Assembly (NCBI RefSeq): GCF_005543295.1 | Contig: NZ_SRSG01000010.1 | Span: forward strand, 192,362-256,361 | Direction of reading: 5' to 3' | Length of the DNA stretch: 64,000 nt | Source: Halalkalirubrum salinum | GTDB lineage: Archaea; Halobacteriota; Halobacteria; Halobacteriales; Haloferacaceae | Shown: positions 1-8,334 of the stretch, piece by piece | Position numbering within the stretch: position 1 is the stretch's first letter | Layout of the letters: the number at the start of each line of letters is the position of its first letter | Made by a program: the position numbers and the translations under genes | The notes under the pieces: generated by a model | What the model saw: the letters and a program-made list of their open reading frames with translations, nothing else | What the model was told of the DNA's origin: nothing | Database searches by the model: none

Positions 1-667
1 ACGTCCGTCGAAGGACCGTCGGACGGATTCCGTAGTTCTTTGCGAGCCGATATGCGAGTGCGCGGTACTTCCAACCCCAGTCGCGCTCAGGAGGAGACGC
101 ACCCGGCTCGGGCGTGGCCGCCATCGCAGGCTCGTAGGCGACCGGCTCGTCCATGCCTGCGAGGCGGTGGGAAAGATCTCGGGTTCCGCCAGTTGCGAGA
201 TACTCATCGTAGCCATCCGCAGCAAGGAGCGTATCCGCGTCGAAGACCACGTTGCCACGCTCGAGGTAAACGACTTCTCTGCCGGCAATCGACCGCCGCT
301 CAGGCCCACTCGTCGAGGTATCTGCTTCGGCTGCGACGGGCCCAGTGACGACTTTCGCCTCCGCGAGCCCGGCTTCGATGCCTGCAAGCCAGTGAGGTGT
401 GGCCCGCAGATCGTACCCTAAAAGCGCGATCACGTCGCCGGAGGCGACCTCAATACCGGCATTTCGGGCAACGTTGACCGTTCGATCGGAAATCTCGACG
501 AGCACATCGACATCGTCTCGATCGCGGATCATCCCGGTCGTCCCGTCCGCAGAGGGGCCGTTGACGACGATCGTCTCGGCGGCAGGCGCGACAGCCGTCA
601 ACGCGTCCAGACAGCCGGCGAGTTGGTCGCGGCCGTTGAGCGTCGGGACGACCACCGACAGATCCAT
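1..667 (-). CDS. family 2 glycosyltransferase, partial (3' end outside window)
   Basis: From the ATG at 667 the frame stays open to the window edge, giving 222 residues. It opens with VVVPTLNG (residues 5-12), then ETIVVNG and ARNAGI (67-72), the pattern of GT-A fold family 2 enzymes that bind a nucleotide sugar. Where a DxD metal motif is expected the protein reads ALLGYDLR (81-88), so only one acidic residue is visible. No membrane segment is seen in the visible part. The sugar and acceptor cannot be told. It runs in the same direction as the regulator upstream of it (761-1042) but is separated by about 90 bases. The family call is firm, the activity is not. Confidence 0.75.
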   Translation of the reverse strand, partial: MDLSVVVPTLNGRDQLAGCLDALTAVAPAAETIVVNGPSADGTTGMIRDRDDVDVLVEISDRTVNVARNAGIEVASGDVIALLGYDLRATPHWLAGIEAGLAEAKVVTGPVAAEADTSTSGPERRSIAGREVVYLERGNVVFDADTLLAADGYDEYLATGGTRDLSHRLAGMDEPVAYEPAMAATPEPGASPPERDWGWKYRALAYRLAKNYGIRPTVLRRT

Positions 668-760
668 AGTTGGTACTCGACGAGCGACTACATAAAAGGC
701 CGGATGGCAGACGGCGGGTCAGTCAACGCCGTCAACCAGCGGCTGAAAAATGAATTCCTC

Positions 761-1042
761 TCAGGTGTTGAGGTAGTACACCTGTTTGCGGGCGTCTTTG
801 AAGCTGTACCGCGAGCCGATGAGCCCGGATTCATCGAGGCGGTTCAACGCGTACCGGACAGTGCGATCCGGTAACAACGATTCCTCGGCGAGTTGGCCCT
901 GTGAGAGTGGCGCATCGGTTTCGAGTACTTTTGCGACGAGCTTGGCGCTCGGTGGGAGTTCGCGGAGCCGATCGCGAAACTCCGACTCTGAGAGGTGTTC
1001 CTGGCGGTTCGCCTCGACTGGACTAGTGCTCATACTATCCAT
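761..1042 (-). CDS. small winged-helix (MarR/ArsR-like) transcriptional regulator
   Basis: A 93-residue single-domain protein. Residues about 30-90 form a winged helix: PPSAKLVAKVLE, then QGQLAEESLLPDRTVRYAL as the recognition helix-turn-helix and a basic wing ending in YYLNT. This is a widespread haloarchaeal small HTH type. ATG codons at 1042 and 1033 are both possible. A TATATG-type box (1071-1078) lies about 30 bases upstream of 1042, fitting a leaderless start. It is divergent from the methyltransferase at 1229, with an AT-rich gap between them, so it may control both. The effector is unknown. Confidence 0.75.
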   Translation of the reverse strand: MDSMSTSPVEANRQEHLSESEFRDRLRELPPSAKLVAKVLETDAPLSQGQLAEESLLPDRTVRYALNRLDESGLIGSRYSFKDARKQVYYLNT

Positions 1043-1228
1043 GAGTCAGAGCTACATGGTAAAGGTTAGCTACATATAGGCCCAACAGATCAATATAATA
1101 TAATGTGCTAATATCACACTAAATTTGTATGGTAGTTTGTGATGATAATTCGATTATAAATCACACAGCGATGAGAAGTGGGAGTCATCAGTACGGTTTT
1201 ACTCCTTCGGCGTGCAGAACGTGATACC
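1043..1228. promoter_or_regulatory. AT-rich divergent promoter region
   Basis: This gap between the HTH regulator and the methyltransferase is much richer in A+T than its surroundings. It holds TATA-like boxes facing both ways (1071-1078 for the minus gene, TATAAA at 1155-1160 for the plus gene). The sequence TCACAC occurs twice, with an inverted TTGTGA at about 1136-1141, so a regulator site is plausible. Binding is inferred, not shown. Confidence 0.4.
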
Positions 1229-1936
1229 GTGAAAGGAAAGGAGTGGTATCAGGCCGACGAGGTAGCCGAGGAGTACGATAACAAGCGATTCTCGGAGGGC
1301 GGCCGGCTGATCGACCGTCGTGAGAAGGCCGCGGTTCTGTCGGCGCTCGGACCCGTCGAAGGCAAACAGATCCTCGAAGTCGCCTGTGGAACGGGTCGAT
1401 TCACCGTCATGCTCGCCGATCGCGGCGCGGACATTGTTGGACTAGACATCTCACCGGCGATGATGGCAAAAGGACGACAAAAAGCCAAGGATGCGGACGT
1501 CGCCGATCACGTCGAGTTCATGCGCGGGGACGCCGCCCGGTTGCCGTTTCCGGACGATCACTTCGACGCAGTGTTTGCAATGCGGTTTTTCCACCTGGCA
1601 GATACCCCAGTCACCTTCCTCCGAGAGCTGCGCCGCGTCTCGAAGTCACAGGTGTTTTTCGACACCTTTCGGCGGCCGAGCACCAGAGTGTTATACAACT
1701 GGCTGTTGCCGATGGGTTCACGCCTCTACTCGAACCGAGACGTCGAGAGTCTCTTGGCCGACGCAGAGTTACGGCTCGAAAACGCAAGCTACGACTTCGT
1801 GTTGCCGTACGGGTTTTATCGGAGCCTCCCGGGATCGATCGCGCGGCCGTTTCGCTCGATTGACACCGCAATCGGGGCGACAGAAATTGGCGATGCGATC
1901 GCCTCAGTCTCGTATTGGGACACTCGCGTCGAGTGA
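1229..1936 (+). CDS. class I SAM-dependent methyltransferase
   Basis: The protein has motif I as LEVACGTGRF and an acidic strand end VGLDIS, then DAVFAMRFFH, the standard Rossmann-like SAM-binding order of the Methyltransf_11/25 type. GTG at 1229 (VKGKEWYQADEVAEEYD) is preferred because the conserved region begins there; the frame is open to a GTG at 1178, which would add 17 poorly conserved residues. The C-terminal third is rich in aromatic and Arg residues and has no clear membrane segment. The substrate is unknown. It is divergent from the small HTH gene. Confidence 0.7.
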   Translation: MKGKEWYQADEVAEEYDNKRFSEGGRLIDRREKAAVLSALGPVEGKQILEVACGTGRFTVMLADRGADIVGLDISPAMMAKGRQKAKDADVADHVEFMRGDAARLPFPDDHFDAVFAMRFFHLADTPVTFLRELRRVSKSQVFFDTFRRPSTRVLYNWLLPMGSRLYSNRDVESLLADAELRLENASYDFVLPYGFYRSLPGSIARPFRSIDTAIGATEIGDAIASVSYWDTRVE

Positions 1937-1957
1937 GCAGGGCGCTTCGTTGTAGCG

Positions 1958-2362
1958 CTATATTTCTTCGTCGACGATTTCGCCGACCGCAAAGTTCGAT
2001 TTGACCTCGGTGACCTCGATTTTGACCCGTTCACCGACCTCCGCATCGGGCACGATAATCACGTAGCCGCGTTCGACGCGGGCGATCCCGTCGCCCTGTT
2101 TGCCGAGGTCTTCGATTTCGACGTATCGGAACTCGCCGGGCTCGACCGGCGGCTGTGGGCCGTCAGTCGGGACGTGCTCCTCATTTTGGGGAGCCGTATC
2201 CGAGTCTGGCGTCGCCTGCGAGATGAGCGCCACGCGGTACGTTTTGCCGGCTTCGATCGAGCCGGTTTCGATCTCACGGCGGGGAACCTCAACCGTGTAC
2301 GTGTCGCCGTCGTCAGTCACTTCCGCGCTAAACAGACAGAGGAGTCGATCCGAGATTTCCAT
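1958..2362 (-). CDS. TRAM domain protein
   Basis: A 134-residue protein whose C-terminal part (about 75-134) is a TRAM domain: FRYVEIEDLGKQGDGIARV, GYVIIVPDAEVGERVKIEV and FAVGEIV form the expected OB-like beta barrel used for RNA binding. The N-terminal part (SAEVTDDGDTYTVEVPRREIE) looks like a second small beta domain. ATG 2362 is chosen because the frame upstream (to 2518) is Arg/Ser-rich and overlaps the next gene. Stand-alone TRAM proteins in methanogens act as RNA chaperones; a similar role here is inference. Confidence 0.8.
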   Translation of the reverse strand: MEISDRLLCLFSAEVTDDGDTYTVEVPRREIETGSIEAGKTYRVALISQATPDSDTAPQNEEHVPTDGPQPPVEPGEFRYVEIEDLGKQGDGIARVERGYVIIVPDAEVGERVKIEVTEVKSNFAVGEIVDEEI

Positions 2363-2417
2363 AGGACGTACCCAAACATATGCGGCGATACTCATAGAAT
2401 TACCGCCCGAGCGTGGT

Positions 2418-3134
2418 TCAGTCGGAATCGATCGGGCTGCCATCGGGTCGCTTTGGCCCCTCCGAGTCGTAGATGACAACCGGCTCGTCGCCAACACGAG
2501 TGTACGAGTCGCGGACACCGATCGCCTCGGTCAACTCCCGAATTACCCGCGTTTTCAGCGCCGCAGCAAGCGCTTCGGCGTCCGATCGCGAGATGTCGCG
2601 GCCAAGTCCCTCACACTCGTGGGCGCGAACGTGCCCGACCTCGTCGACCGCCTCGCCCATCGGCTGGCTGGTGCCGCCGAGAGCGACGCTGAACGGGTAT
2701 GTCTGACAGATCAGCGGTCGGTCCTCGTGTATCGAGCACGCGCCTACGCCGTTAGTCTCGGTGTAGAAGGTGCAGTCGCCACAGCCGTCGGTCGATAGCG
2801 CCCACTCGAACGTCTCGCCCGTCTGCGTGCCGTCTGTCTCCGAGAGTCCATACGGCATCGGCCTCGCAACGTCGCGCCAGTCGTAGCCAGTCACGTCCTG
2901 AATATCTCTGATTTCGTCAGGGAACACCGTTGCAGTGTGAGGCTCCCGGTCGCCGTCATGGCAGCTGTCCGCAGAGTCGTCTTCGGCCGTCGAGTCGTTC
3001 TCGGTTGGTTCGTCGTAGCCTTTACAACACGCCCCACAGCGGGTGCACTCGAAGCCGATCGACTCGATCGCATCTGCGAGGTCCGACACCGACAGGTCAC
3101 AGGCGCGATCGAGTTCGGCTTCGAGCGATTCCAT
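2418..3134 (-). CDS. YkgJ-family cysteine cluster protein
   Basis: A 238-residue protein with the family's cysteine layout: CTRCGACCKGY near residue 30, then CGDCTFY, and GACSIHEDRPLICQTYPF. These are the likely metal (zinc or Fe-S) ligands of YkgJ/UPF0153 proteins. An acidic, low-complexity insert (about 40-65) is haloarchaeal in style. ATG 3134 (MESLEAEL) is used because the upstream extension overlaps the metallo-hydrolase gene and is Arg/Cys-rich. It lies 55 bases downstream of that gene on the same strand. Its biochemical role is unknown. Confidence 0.8.
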   Translation of the reverse strand: MESLEAELDRACDLSVSDLADAIESIGFECTRCGACCKGYDEPTENDSTAEDDSADSCHDGDREPHTATVFPDEIRDIQDVTGYDWRDVARPMPYGLSETDGTQTGETFEWALSTDGCGDCTFYTETNGVGACSIHEDRPLICQTYPFSVALGGTSQPMGEAVDEVGHVRAHECEGLGRDISRSDAEALAAALKTRVIRELTEAIGVRDSYTRVGDEPVVIYDSEGPKRPDGSPIDSD

Positions 3135-3189
3135 ACAGTCGTTCGCGGACGAAGCGACAAAACCCCGTCGGCAGGTGGACAACCGGCCG

Positions 3190-3969
3190 TCACAGCATTG
3201 TGGCGATCGAGCCGTCCCACGCAAGTTGTCCCTCCGCAGCCAGCTTCTCGAGGTGAGCGATCGTGCTCAGGCGAGCAAGATCGCGGACCCCAGCGAGATC
3301 TGTGTCGTAGGCCGCCTCGACGATCGCATCGGGATCGCGCGCGCCGTCAGCGACTGCCTCGTAGATTCGGCGTTCGCGGTCGAGGCGATGCCGGATCAGC
3401 CGCTCGATCGTCCCAGCCGGGTCGGTAATTGGCTCGCCGTGTCCAGGGTACAACACGTCCGGATCGCGGTCGGCAAGCAGTCTGAGCGACCGGAGATACA
3501 CGGCCATATCTGCGCCCTGTCCGCCAACGAAGACACTTCCTGGTTCGATTGCCAGATCGCCGCAGAAAATCGCGGTCTGTTCTTCCTCGAGTTCGTAGGC
3601 CACGTGATCGGGTGCGTGTCCGGGTGTGGTGATCGCCGTGAGCGGGCCGATCCGATCGCCGTCTCGAAATGTCGACCCGGGATAGAGGTCGATCGCCGCC
3701 GCAAGCGCGTTCTCGGCGCCGTGGAGCGCCCAGATGGCCGCATCGGTCTGCATCCCGTACGCCACGACGCCGCCAAGATGATCTGGGTGGGTGTGCGTCA
3801 ACACAATGTGTGCTGGGGGAGTGTCGGCGATCGCCGTATCAAGCGCAGGGGTTCGACCGGCAGGATCGACGAGAACCGGTTCGTCGCCGTGGACCAGGTA
3901 CGTGTTCGTCTTGCCAGTTGGGACTGTGCCGTCAACAGGGACCGGAAACCGATCGACTCGATCGCTCAT
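3190..3969 (-). CDS. metallo-beta-lactamase fold hydrolase
   Basis: A 259-residue single-domain MBL-fold protein. The binuclear metal motif is THTHPDHLGG (H59, H61, D63, H64), followed by TPGHAPDH, FCGDLAIEPG and YPGHGEPI, which supply the remaining His and Asp ligands. A C-terminal helical segment with winged-helix look (ARLSTIAHLEKLAAEGQL) resembles the tail of LACTB2-like hydrolases and some glyoxalase II relatives. Its ATG overlaps the stop of the upstream radical-SAM gene by one base (TGATG), so the two are translationally coupled. The substrate is unknown. Confidence 0.85.
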   Translation of the reverse strand: MSDRVDRFPVPVDGTVPTGKTNTYLVHGDEPVLVDPAGRTPALDTAIADTPPAHIVLTHTHPDHLGGVVAYGMQTDAAIWALHGAENALAAAIDLYPGSTFRDGDRIGPLTAITTPGHAPDHVAYELEEEQTAIFCGDLAIEPGSVFVGGQGADMAVYLRSLRLLADRDPDVLYPGHGEPITDPAGTIERLIRHRLDRERRIYEAVADGARDPDAIVEAAYDTDLAGVRDLARLSTIAHLEKLAAEGQLAWDGSIATML

Positions 3970-5714
3970 CAGTCAGCGTCTCCGACGTCAACCGGGCGAT
4001 CGTCCCCGCCGGCGAACGCCGAAAGGTCGACCGTCCCGTCGAGTGCGTCGCTGAGATCCGCCGTTGAGGCGTAGGGCCGCCCAACAATGAGGTCGCCGGC
4101 GCGCTGGCGACCGATCTCCGGCAGCGCGGTGAGTTCGGCCATCGACGCGGTGTTGAAATCGAACGGATACGGGACTGCGGTGACCGATCGGTAGCCGTGA
4201 TCGACGATCGCAACGTCGATCACTGATCCAAGCGGCCGCTCGCCCGGAAGACCGACGAGAAGCGGATACGTCCCAAGTTGGCGGCCAAATGTCCGGCCAT
4301 CCTGGTGATACTCCAGATGCACGTCCGGAAGGACGGTTCCGACCGGCGCGAGCCGTTCGAGCATGGGCTGGTCGATTTCCTCTCGAATCTCGCGTTTGTA
4401 CGATTTGAATCGCTGTTTGTGGTCTTCGGCGATCGCCGCGCCCGTCTCAGACATCTCGGTCCCTGAAAACGCCATGACCTGCCGGATGTTGATCCGTCTG
4501 ACCATCAACCCGACGTCGTACACCCGCTGGAGGAAGCGCTTGTTGTGTTCGAACGTCTCCAGGGACTCACCTTTCAGCCCGTGGAGGAGATTAATGCCAG
4601 GAAGGAGCTTCGGCAGGCGGTTCGCGGCGTCAGGGCCGTGGGTTGGCGCGTCCGCCGGGTCCTCGCCGGGTCGCCAGCCGGCTTCCTCGTTGACGACTTT
4701 GATCGCCTCGAAACACTCGTCAGCCGTAACGTTGAGGTTGTTCTCTTCCTGGACGATCGGATCGGCCGATTCAAGTCCGAACGCCGCCGTGTCGCCGGGG
4801 GTGTTGTGCTCGGCGATAATCCGGATGCACTCGCGGCTCTCCTCGGGCCAGCGGGCGATCGTGATCGGGTTCATGTTGTCGAGGTGTAACGTCCCAATGT
4901 CTGGAACCGCCTCGCGGATCCCCCCGTAGAGCTCTCTGAGTGCGTCTGGGTTCGGCGCCTCGCCGTCGCCGCCGAACGCGAGGATGTCGGCCTGTCGGCC
5001 CAGCCGGAAGTGGTTCGCGCCGCGATCGGCGAGTGCGGCGACCTCCGAGACGACTGAGTCGGCCGTCCGGAAGGCAGGATTTCCGTACAGCGGCTCTGTA
5101 CAGAACGAACAGCGGTACGCACAGCCCCGAGAGGTCTCCATCTCGCAGATGAGATGGTCGGGGTGGTTCGGGTGCTGTTCGACGACGAACGCGCCCGCAG
5201 TCGCCCAGCGATCGAGTTCGACGTTATCGCGCATCCGGTTGTTGAACCCCTCGAGCCCACTTTCGATGAGATCGAAGGCGGCGGCCTCAACGTCACCCTT
5301 TGCGACGAAATCGTAGTCGAGATCCTTGCGCTCGGTTTCGATGCCGCCGGCGTTCTCTTCACCGACGCCGAACCGAACCGGTCCGCCCATGAGCGCAACG
5401 CCGTCGGCCGTCCACGCCAGCTCTTTGACTTCGTCGGGTTCGGCTGGTGTGCCGCCGACGTACTTGCCGGGGACCGTCATGCCCCCGACGTAGATGAACA
5501 GGTCTGCGTCAGCGACGTCACCGCGTTTGTGTCGGTCCTCGCGGAGTTCGTCGATCGTGTGATACGTGATCTGCGACTCGGGAACACCGGCGTCGACGAG
5601 CGCTCCCGCGGTGACCCGTGGGTACGTCGAAATGTACGGCGGCACACCGAAATGCGCCGGCTCGTCTACGTACCCGTCGACGATCGTGACCGTGAGATCT
5701 GACGGGTCTATCAT
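3969..5714 (-). CDS. radical SAM protein with C-terminal helix-hairpin-helix
   Basis: A 581-residue protein. The first ~190 residues form a nucleotide- or cobalamin-binding-like alpha/beta domain (VTIVDGYVDEPAHFG). The radical SAM cluster motif follows as C198-AYR-C202-SF-C205 (CxxxCxxC). The core runs to about 450. A C-terminal HhH motif (TASMAELTALPEIGRQRAGDLI) suggests contact with nucleic acid. This layout recurs in haloarchaea, but I know of no assigned reaction. It is the first gene of a co-directional set with the MBL hydrolase, YkgJ and TRAM genes, so RNA or nucleotide modification is a reasonable guess only. Confidence 0.85.
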   Translation of the reverse strand: MIDPSDLTVTIVDGYVDEPAHFGVPPYISTYPRVTAGALVDAGVPESQITYHTIDELREDRHKRGDVADADLFIYVGGMTVPGKYVGGTPAEPDEVKELAWTADGVALMGGPVRFGVGEENAGGIETERKDLDYDFVAKGDVEAAAFDLIESGLEGFNNRMRDNVELDRWATAGAFVVEQHPNHPDHLICEMETSRGCAYRCSFCTEPLYGNPAFRTADSVVSEVAALADRGANHFRLGRQADILAFGGDGEAPNPDALRELYGGIREAVPDIGTLHLDNMNPITIARWPEESRECIRIIAEHNTPGDTAAFGLESADPIVQEENNLNVTADECFEAIKVVNEEAGWRPGEDPADAPTHGPDAANRLPKLLPGINLLHGLKGESLETFEHNKRFLQRVYDVGLMVRRINIRQVMAFSGTEMSETGAAIAEDHKQRFKSYKREIREEIDQPMLERLAPVGTVLPDVHLEYHQDGRTFGRQLGTYPLLVGLPGERPLGSVIDVAIVDHGYRSVTAVPYPFDFNTASMAELTALPEIGRQRAGDLIVGRPYASTADLSDALDGTVDLSAFAGGDDRPVDVGDAD

Positions 5715-5819
5715 GGGCGTTGATTGCGCGGGAAGACGGTAAAGTCGTGCGGATCAGCCGGCGTGTCTGTGACGGCGAGCGCCACTCGATTTAAGATGCT
5801 CCCGACCCAACAGTTTCGT

Positions 5820-5978
5820 ATGCCTTCGACAAAGGAAATCAGGTGTCTCAGCGACGACTGCGAGTTAGACATGTTCGAGAATCATTATACCTACGACGTC
5901 CCTGAGGAGCACAGCGTTGCAGACCTTTCATGTCCGTACTGTGGCCGAAACGACAGCCTCGAACTCATCGAATTATGA
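5820..5978 (+). CDS. small CPxCG zinc-finger protein
   Basis: A 52-residue protein starting MPSTKEIRCL. It has two Cys pairs, CLSDDC near the N-terminus and CPYCGR near the C-terminus, a typical zinc-ribbon micro-protein. The frame stays open upstream to 5724, but ATG 5820 begins the conserved part. Its TGA overlaps the ATG of the Hsp20 gene (ATGA at 5975-5978), so the two are probably translated as a pair. Its function is unknown. Confidence 0.75.
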   Translation: MPSTKEIRCLSDDCELDMFENHYTYDVPEEHSVADLSCPYCGRNDSLELIEL

Positions 5979-6448
5979 ACGGGTTCGCAGAATACGGCCG
6001 ATCGGCTGTCAACGCGGTACTCTCGCGAGTCGGTCGCAGCCTCGGACAGGTACAAGAGCGGCGACCGCTCTCGTACGATCTGCTCGAAACTGACGAGGAG
6101 TACCTTGTCGTGTTTGACGCGCCAGGGGTCGAACCCGAAGATGTCCAGGTCAAGTTCGCCGACACAACGCTTGAGGTCCGACTCGATCGCTTCCGGAACT
6201 TCTACGATGGCTTTGAGATGCGGTTCCCCGGCCGTGGTCTCCGCCTGTCTGGCTCAGTTACCCTCCCGGATGACGCGAGCGTGACCGGCGTAGACACGAA
6301 CGCCGCAGCGACGCTCACCCGATCGGGCACACTGCAGGTCACGATTCCGAAATCCACGAAGACACAGAGTCTTAAAGTCGAAGCCGAACCGGAGCCAGCA
6401 GACGAAACCGAGTCTGAGCCAGCAGAATCCAGCAGCGACGACACGTAG
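5975..6448 (+). CDS. Hsp20/alpha-crystallin family small heat-shock protein
   Basis: A 157-residue protein. The alpha-crystallin domain spans about 35-130: YLVVFDAPGVEPEDVQVKF, a dimerisation strand FEMRFPGRGLRLSGSVTLP, and LTRSGTLQVTIPKS near the end. The usual GVL turn appears as SGTLQVTIP. The tail is a highly acidic Glu/Ser stretch typical of halophile adaptation, without a clear I-x-I motif. ATG 5975 overlaps the stop of the zinc-finger gene. The role is an ATP-independent holdase chaperone. Confidence 0.8.
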   Translation: MNGFAEYGRSAVNAVLSRVGRSLGQVQERRPLSYDLLETDEEYLVVFDAPGVEPEDVQVKFADTTLEVRLDRFRNFYDGFEMRFPGRGLRLSGSVTLPDDASVTGVDTNAAATLTRSGTLQVTIPKSTKTQSLKVEAEPEPADETESEPAESSSDDT

Positions 6449-6472
6449 CCGCCCGCGTGCGGTGTTTTAGTT

Positions 6473-7081
6473 TCACACGGGAAAGTCAGCGTCAGGGTCG
6501 ACGACCCGATCAACGTTCGGTGGGAGTGACCAGTCAGTCACAAGTTCAAGCAACTGAACGAGCATTTGGCCGGTCGCTCCCCAAACAGTGTAGCCGTCGA
6601 CGCGAAAAAAGTGGATCCGTATATCGCCGTAGGACGGATGATCTCGGCGTTCGGATTCGTAGTTGTCTAAGTCGATAAGCTCACCAACAGAGAGCAACAC
6701 GACCTCGGCGACCTCCGCTTCGTTTGGAACAAACGGTTGCTCTGGGACCGTTGCAACGAATGGTCGAACCGCGTACCCAGTGGACGTCTCGATCTCGTCG
6801 AGTTGGCCAACAAATGAGACTGTTTTGGGAGCCAGCCGAACCTCTTCGTAGGCCTCTCTGAGCGCGGTGTCGCGGAGATCAGTGTCGATCGGTTCCCGCC
6901 CGCCACCTGGAAAGCTCATCTGTCCGGGGTGTTCGCCGAGATGTTCGGCGCGCTTCGTGAACAGTACGTGTGGCTCGCCGCTACGATCGACAATCGGTGC
7001 GAGCACAGCCGCCTGTCTGCGCGGATTGTCAATCGTCCGCGGACAGTGCTCACGCAGCGGTCCAAAGTCCAGTGTGTACAC
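6473..7081 (-). CDS. Nudix hydrolase, CoA pyrophosphatase type
   Basis: A 202-residue enzyme with a full Nudix box, GGGREPIDTDLRDTALREA followed by YEEV. Ahead of it is the UPF0035 signature LFTKRAEHLGEHPGQMSFPGG, which marks CoA-diphosphate hydrolases (NUDT7/NUDT8/YeaB type). The start is a GTG at 7081. A TATA-like TTTTTAT (7107-7113 on the minus strand) sits 26-32 bases upstream, fitting a leaderless message. It likely cleaves CoA or acyl-CoA to phosphopantetheine forms and 3',5'-ADP. Confidence 0.85.
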   Translation of the reverse strand: MYTLDFGPLREHCPRTIDNPRRQAAVLAPIVDRSGEPHVLFTKRAEHLGEHPGQMSFPGGGREPIDTDLRDTALREAYEEVRLAPKTVSFVGQLDEIETSTGYAVRPFVATVPEQPFVPNEAEVAEVVLLSVGELIDLDNYESERRDHPSYGDIRIHFFRVDGYTVWGATGQMLVQLLELVTDWSLPPNVDRVVDPDADFPV

Positions 7082-7147
7082 GTCCTTGCTCGCAGCTACG
7101 GCGTTCTTGGATAAAAATCCGATCGGATACAGTCGGTCTGCGAAACG

Positions 7148-8251
7148 TTACTGGACAGCGGGGGATGCATCCGCGAGATCGGCGGCGGCAGCGGTACGAA
7201 CGTCGTCGGGGTCGATCGGCGCATCGGCCCACGCGGGGAGACGATCGTCGCTTATTGGCGGCGCGATGGCGTCGGCGTACTGCTCGACCTGTTCGAGTTC
7301 CCCAGTCCGATCGTACTCGAAGCCGTTGAACGCAGCATCGATCGCGTATTGGTCGACGAACTCTCCAGCAACCGCACGGTAGCGACCCGCAAGTGTCTCG
7401 AAATCAGGGTCGATACCGTGCTCTGTGAGCGTCTGAAAGAGGGTCTGACCAACAGATCGGCTCATATCAGACAGGCCAGTCGGCCCCTCGACCGAGCGGT
7501 GTTCGTGTTCGTAGCTCCCCAGATCAACCTGTGCGGTTCGATCGAACCCAGCGTGCGGGAAGACCTCGCCGAGCGTTCCCACCTCGAGTCCCCACGATCG
7601 GGGAAGCCGGACGTGTTCGAGCAGCTCCGACGTCGCGGCAAACTCCCCAGCAAGTGCGTACCGGAACGCGCCGAAGTACTGGAGGATCTCGGCGTCGTGA
7701 GTGTCCGAAAGCGCCCGAATGATCGGCGCGTAGAACAGCCGAAACAGCCGACCGTAGAGGCGGTTGTTCTCGATTCGGGCGTAGTAGCCCTTCGAGAATG
7801 TGTACCCGTGGGCCAACGGGAACACGAGCCGTGGGACATAGGTCGCGTTGTACGTCTTTGTGTCGGCGTCGTGGACAGCGACAAATTGTGAGTCAAGTGC
7901 AAGCCCGAGTGCGAGCCACAGATCGCGGCCTTTGCCCCGCTCGCCGTCGAGTCCGTTGTTGGCGAGCAGCGCCGAGACCGCTGGTCCGCTACACCAGAGC
8001 AGTTCAACGTCGAGGTCGAACCCCGCGAGCCAGGAACGAAAGGATCCAACCGAGTCAGCGTTGGTTCTGAGGGGGACGATGACGCGTTCGGGTGAGACGC
8101 GTTCAAGTTCTGTGAACATACGGATCGCTGCTGGGGACTCAAACTCGCGTTGGGTCATCGGCACGACGACGGCAGTTCGATCGACGGGCGCGGGCTGGCA
8201 GGCCGTCGAAAACGAGTGGAGCGTAGAAATTCGCTCTTGGACATACTCCAT
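7148..8251 (-). CDS. GpgS-like glycosyltransferase (glucosyl-3-phosphoglycerate synthase family)
   Basis: A 367-residue GT-A enzyme. VVVPMTQREFESPAAIRMF is followed by a long gap to FVAVHDADTKTY, where DAD is the metal-binding DxD. FPHAGFDRTAQVDLGSYEHEH near the middle matches the C-terminal region of glucosyl/mannosyl-3-phosphoglycerate synthases, with its conserved His residues. Such enzymes make precursors of glucosylglycerate-type compatible solutes or polysaccharide primers. No phosphatase partner is adjacent. The family is well supported, the donor and acceptor are not. Confidence 0.7.
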   Translation of the reverse strand: MEYVQERISTLHSFSTACQPAPVDRTAVVVPMTQREFESPAAIRMFTELERVSPERVIVPLRTNADSVGSFRSWLAGFDLDVELLWCSGPAVSALLANNGLDGERGKGRDLWLALGLALDSQFVAVHDADTKTYNATYVPRLVFPLAHGYTFSKGYYARIENNRLYGRLFRLFYAPIIRALSDTHDAEILQYFGAFRYALAGEFAATSELLEHVRLPRSWGLEVGTLGEVFPHAGFDRTAQVDLGSYEHEHRSVEGPTGLSDMSRSVGQTLFQTLTEHGIDPDFETLAGRYRAVAGEFVDQYAIDAAFNGFEYDRTGELEQVEQYADAIAPPISDDRLPAWADAPIDPDDVRTAAAADLADASPAVQ

Positions 8252-8334
8252 TTACCACGTTTAGGGGAGATTCACCCAAATATGTCTCGGTGGCGATCAA
8301 TGCGGTGAGTGTAGTGATTCGGTAAACGACCCGA

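Noticed and set aside
3043-4074. 343-codon plus-strand frame
   Set aside because: It is the antisense shadow of the YkgJ and metallo-hydrolase genes, which have clear catalytic motifs.
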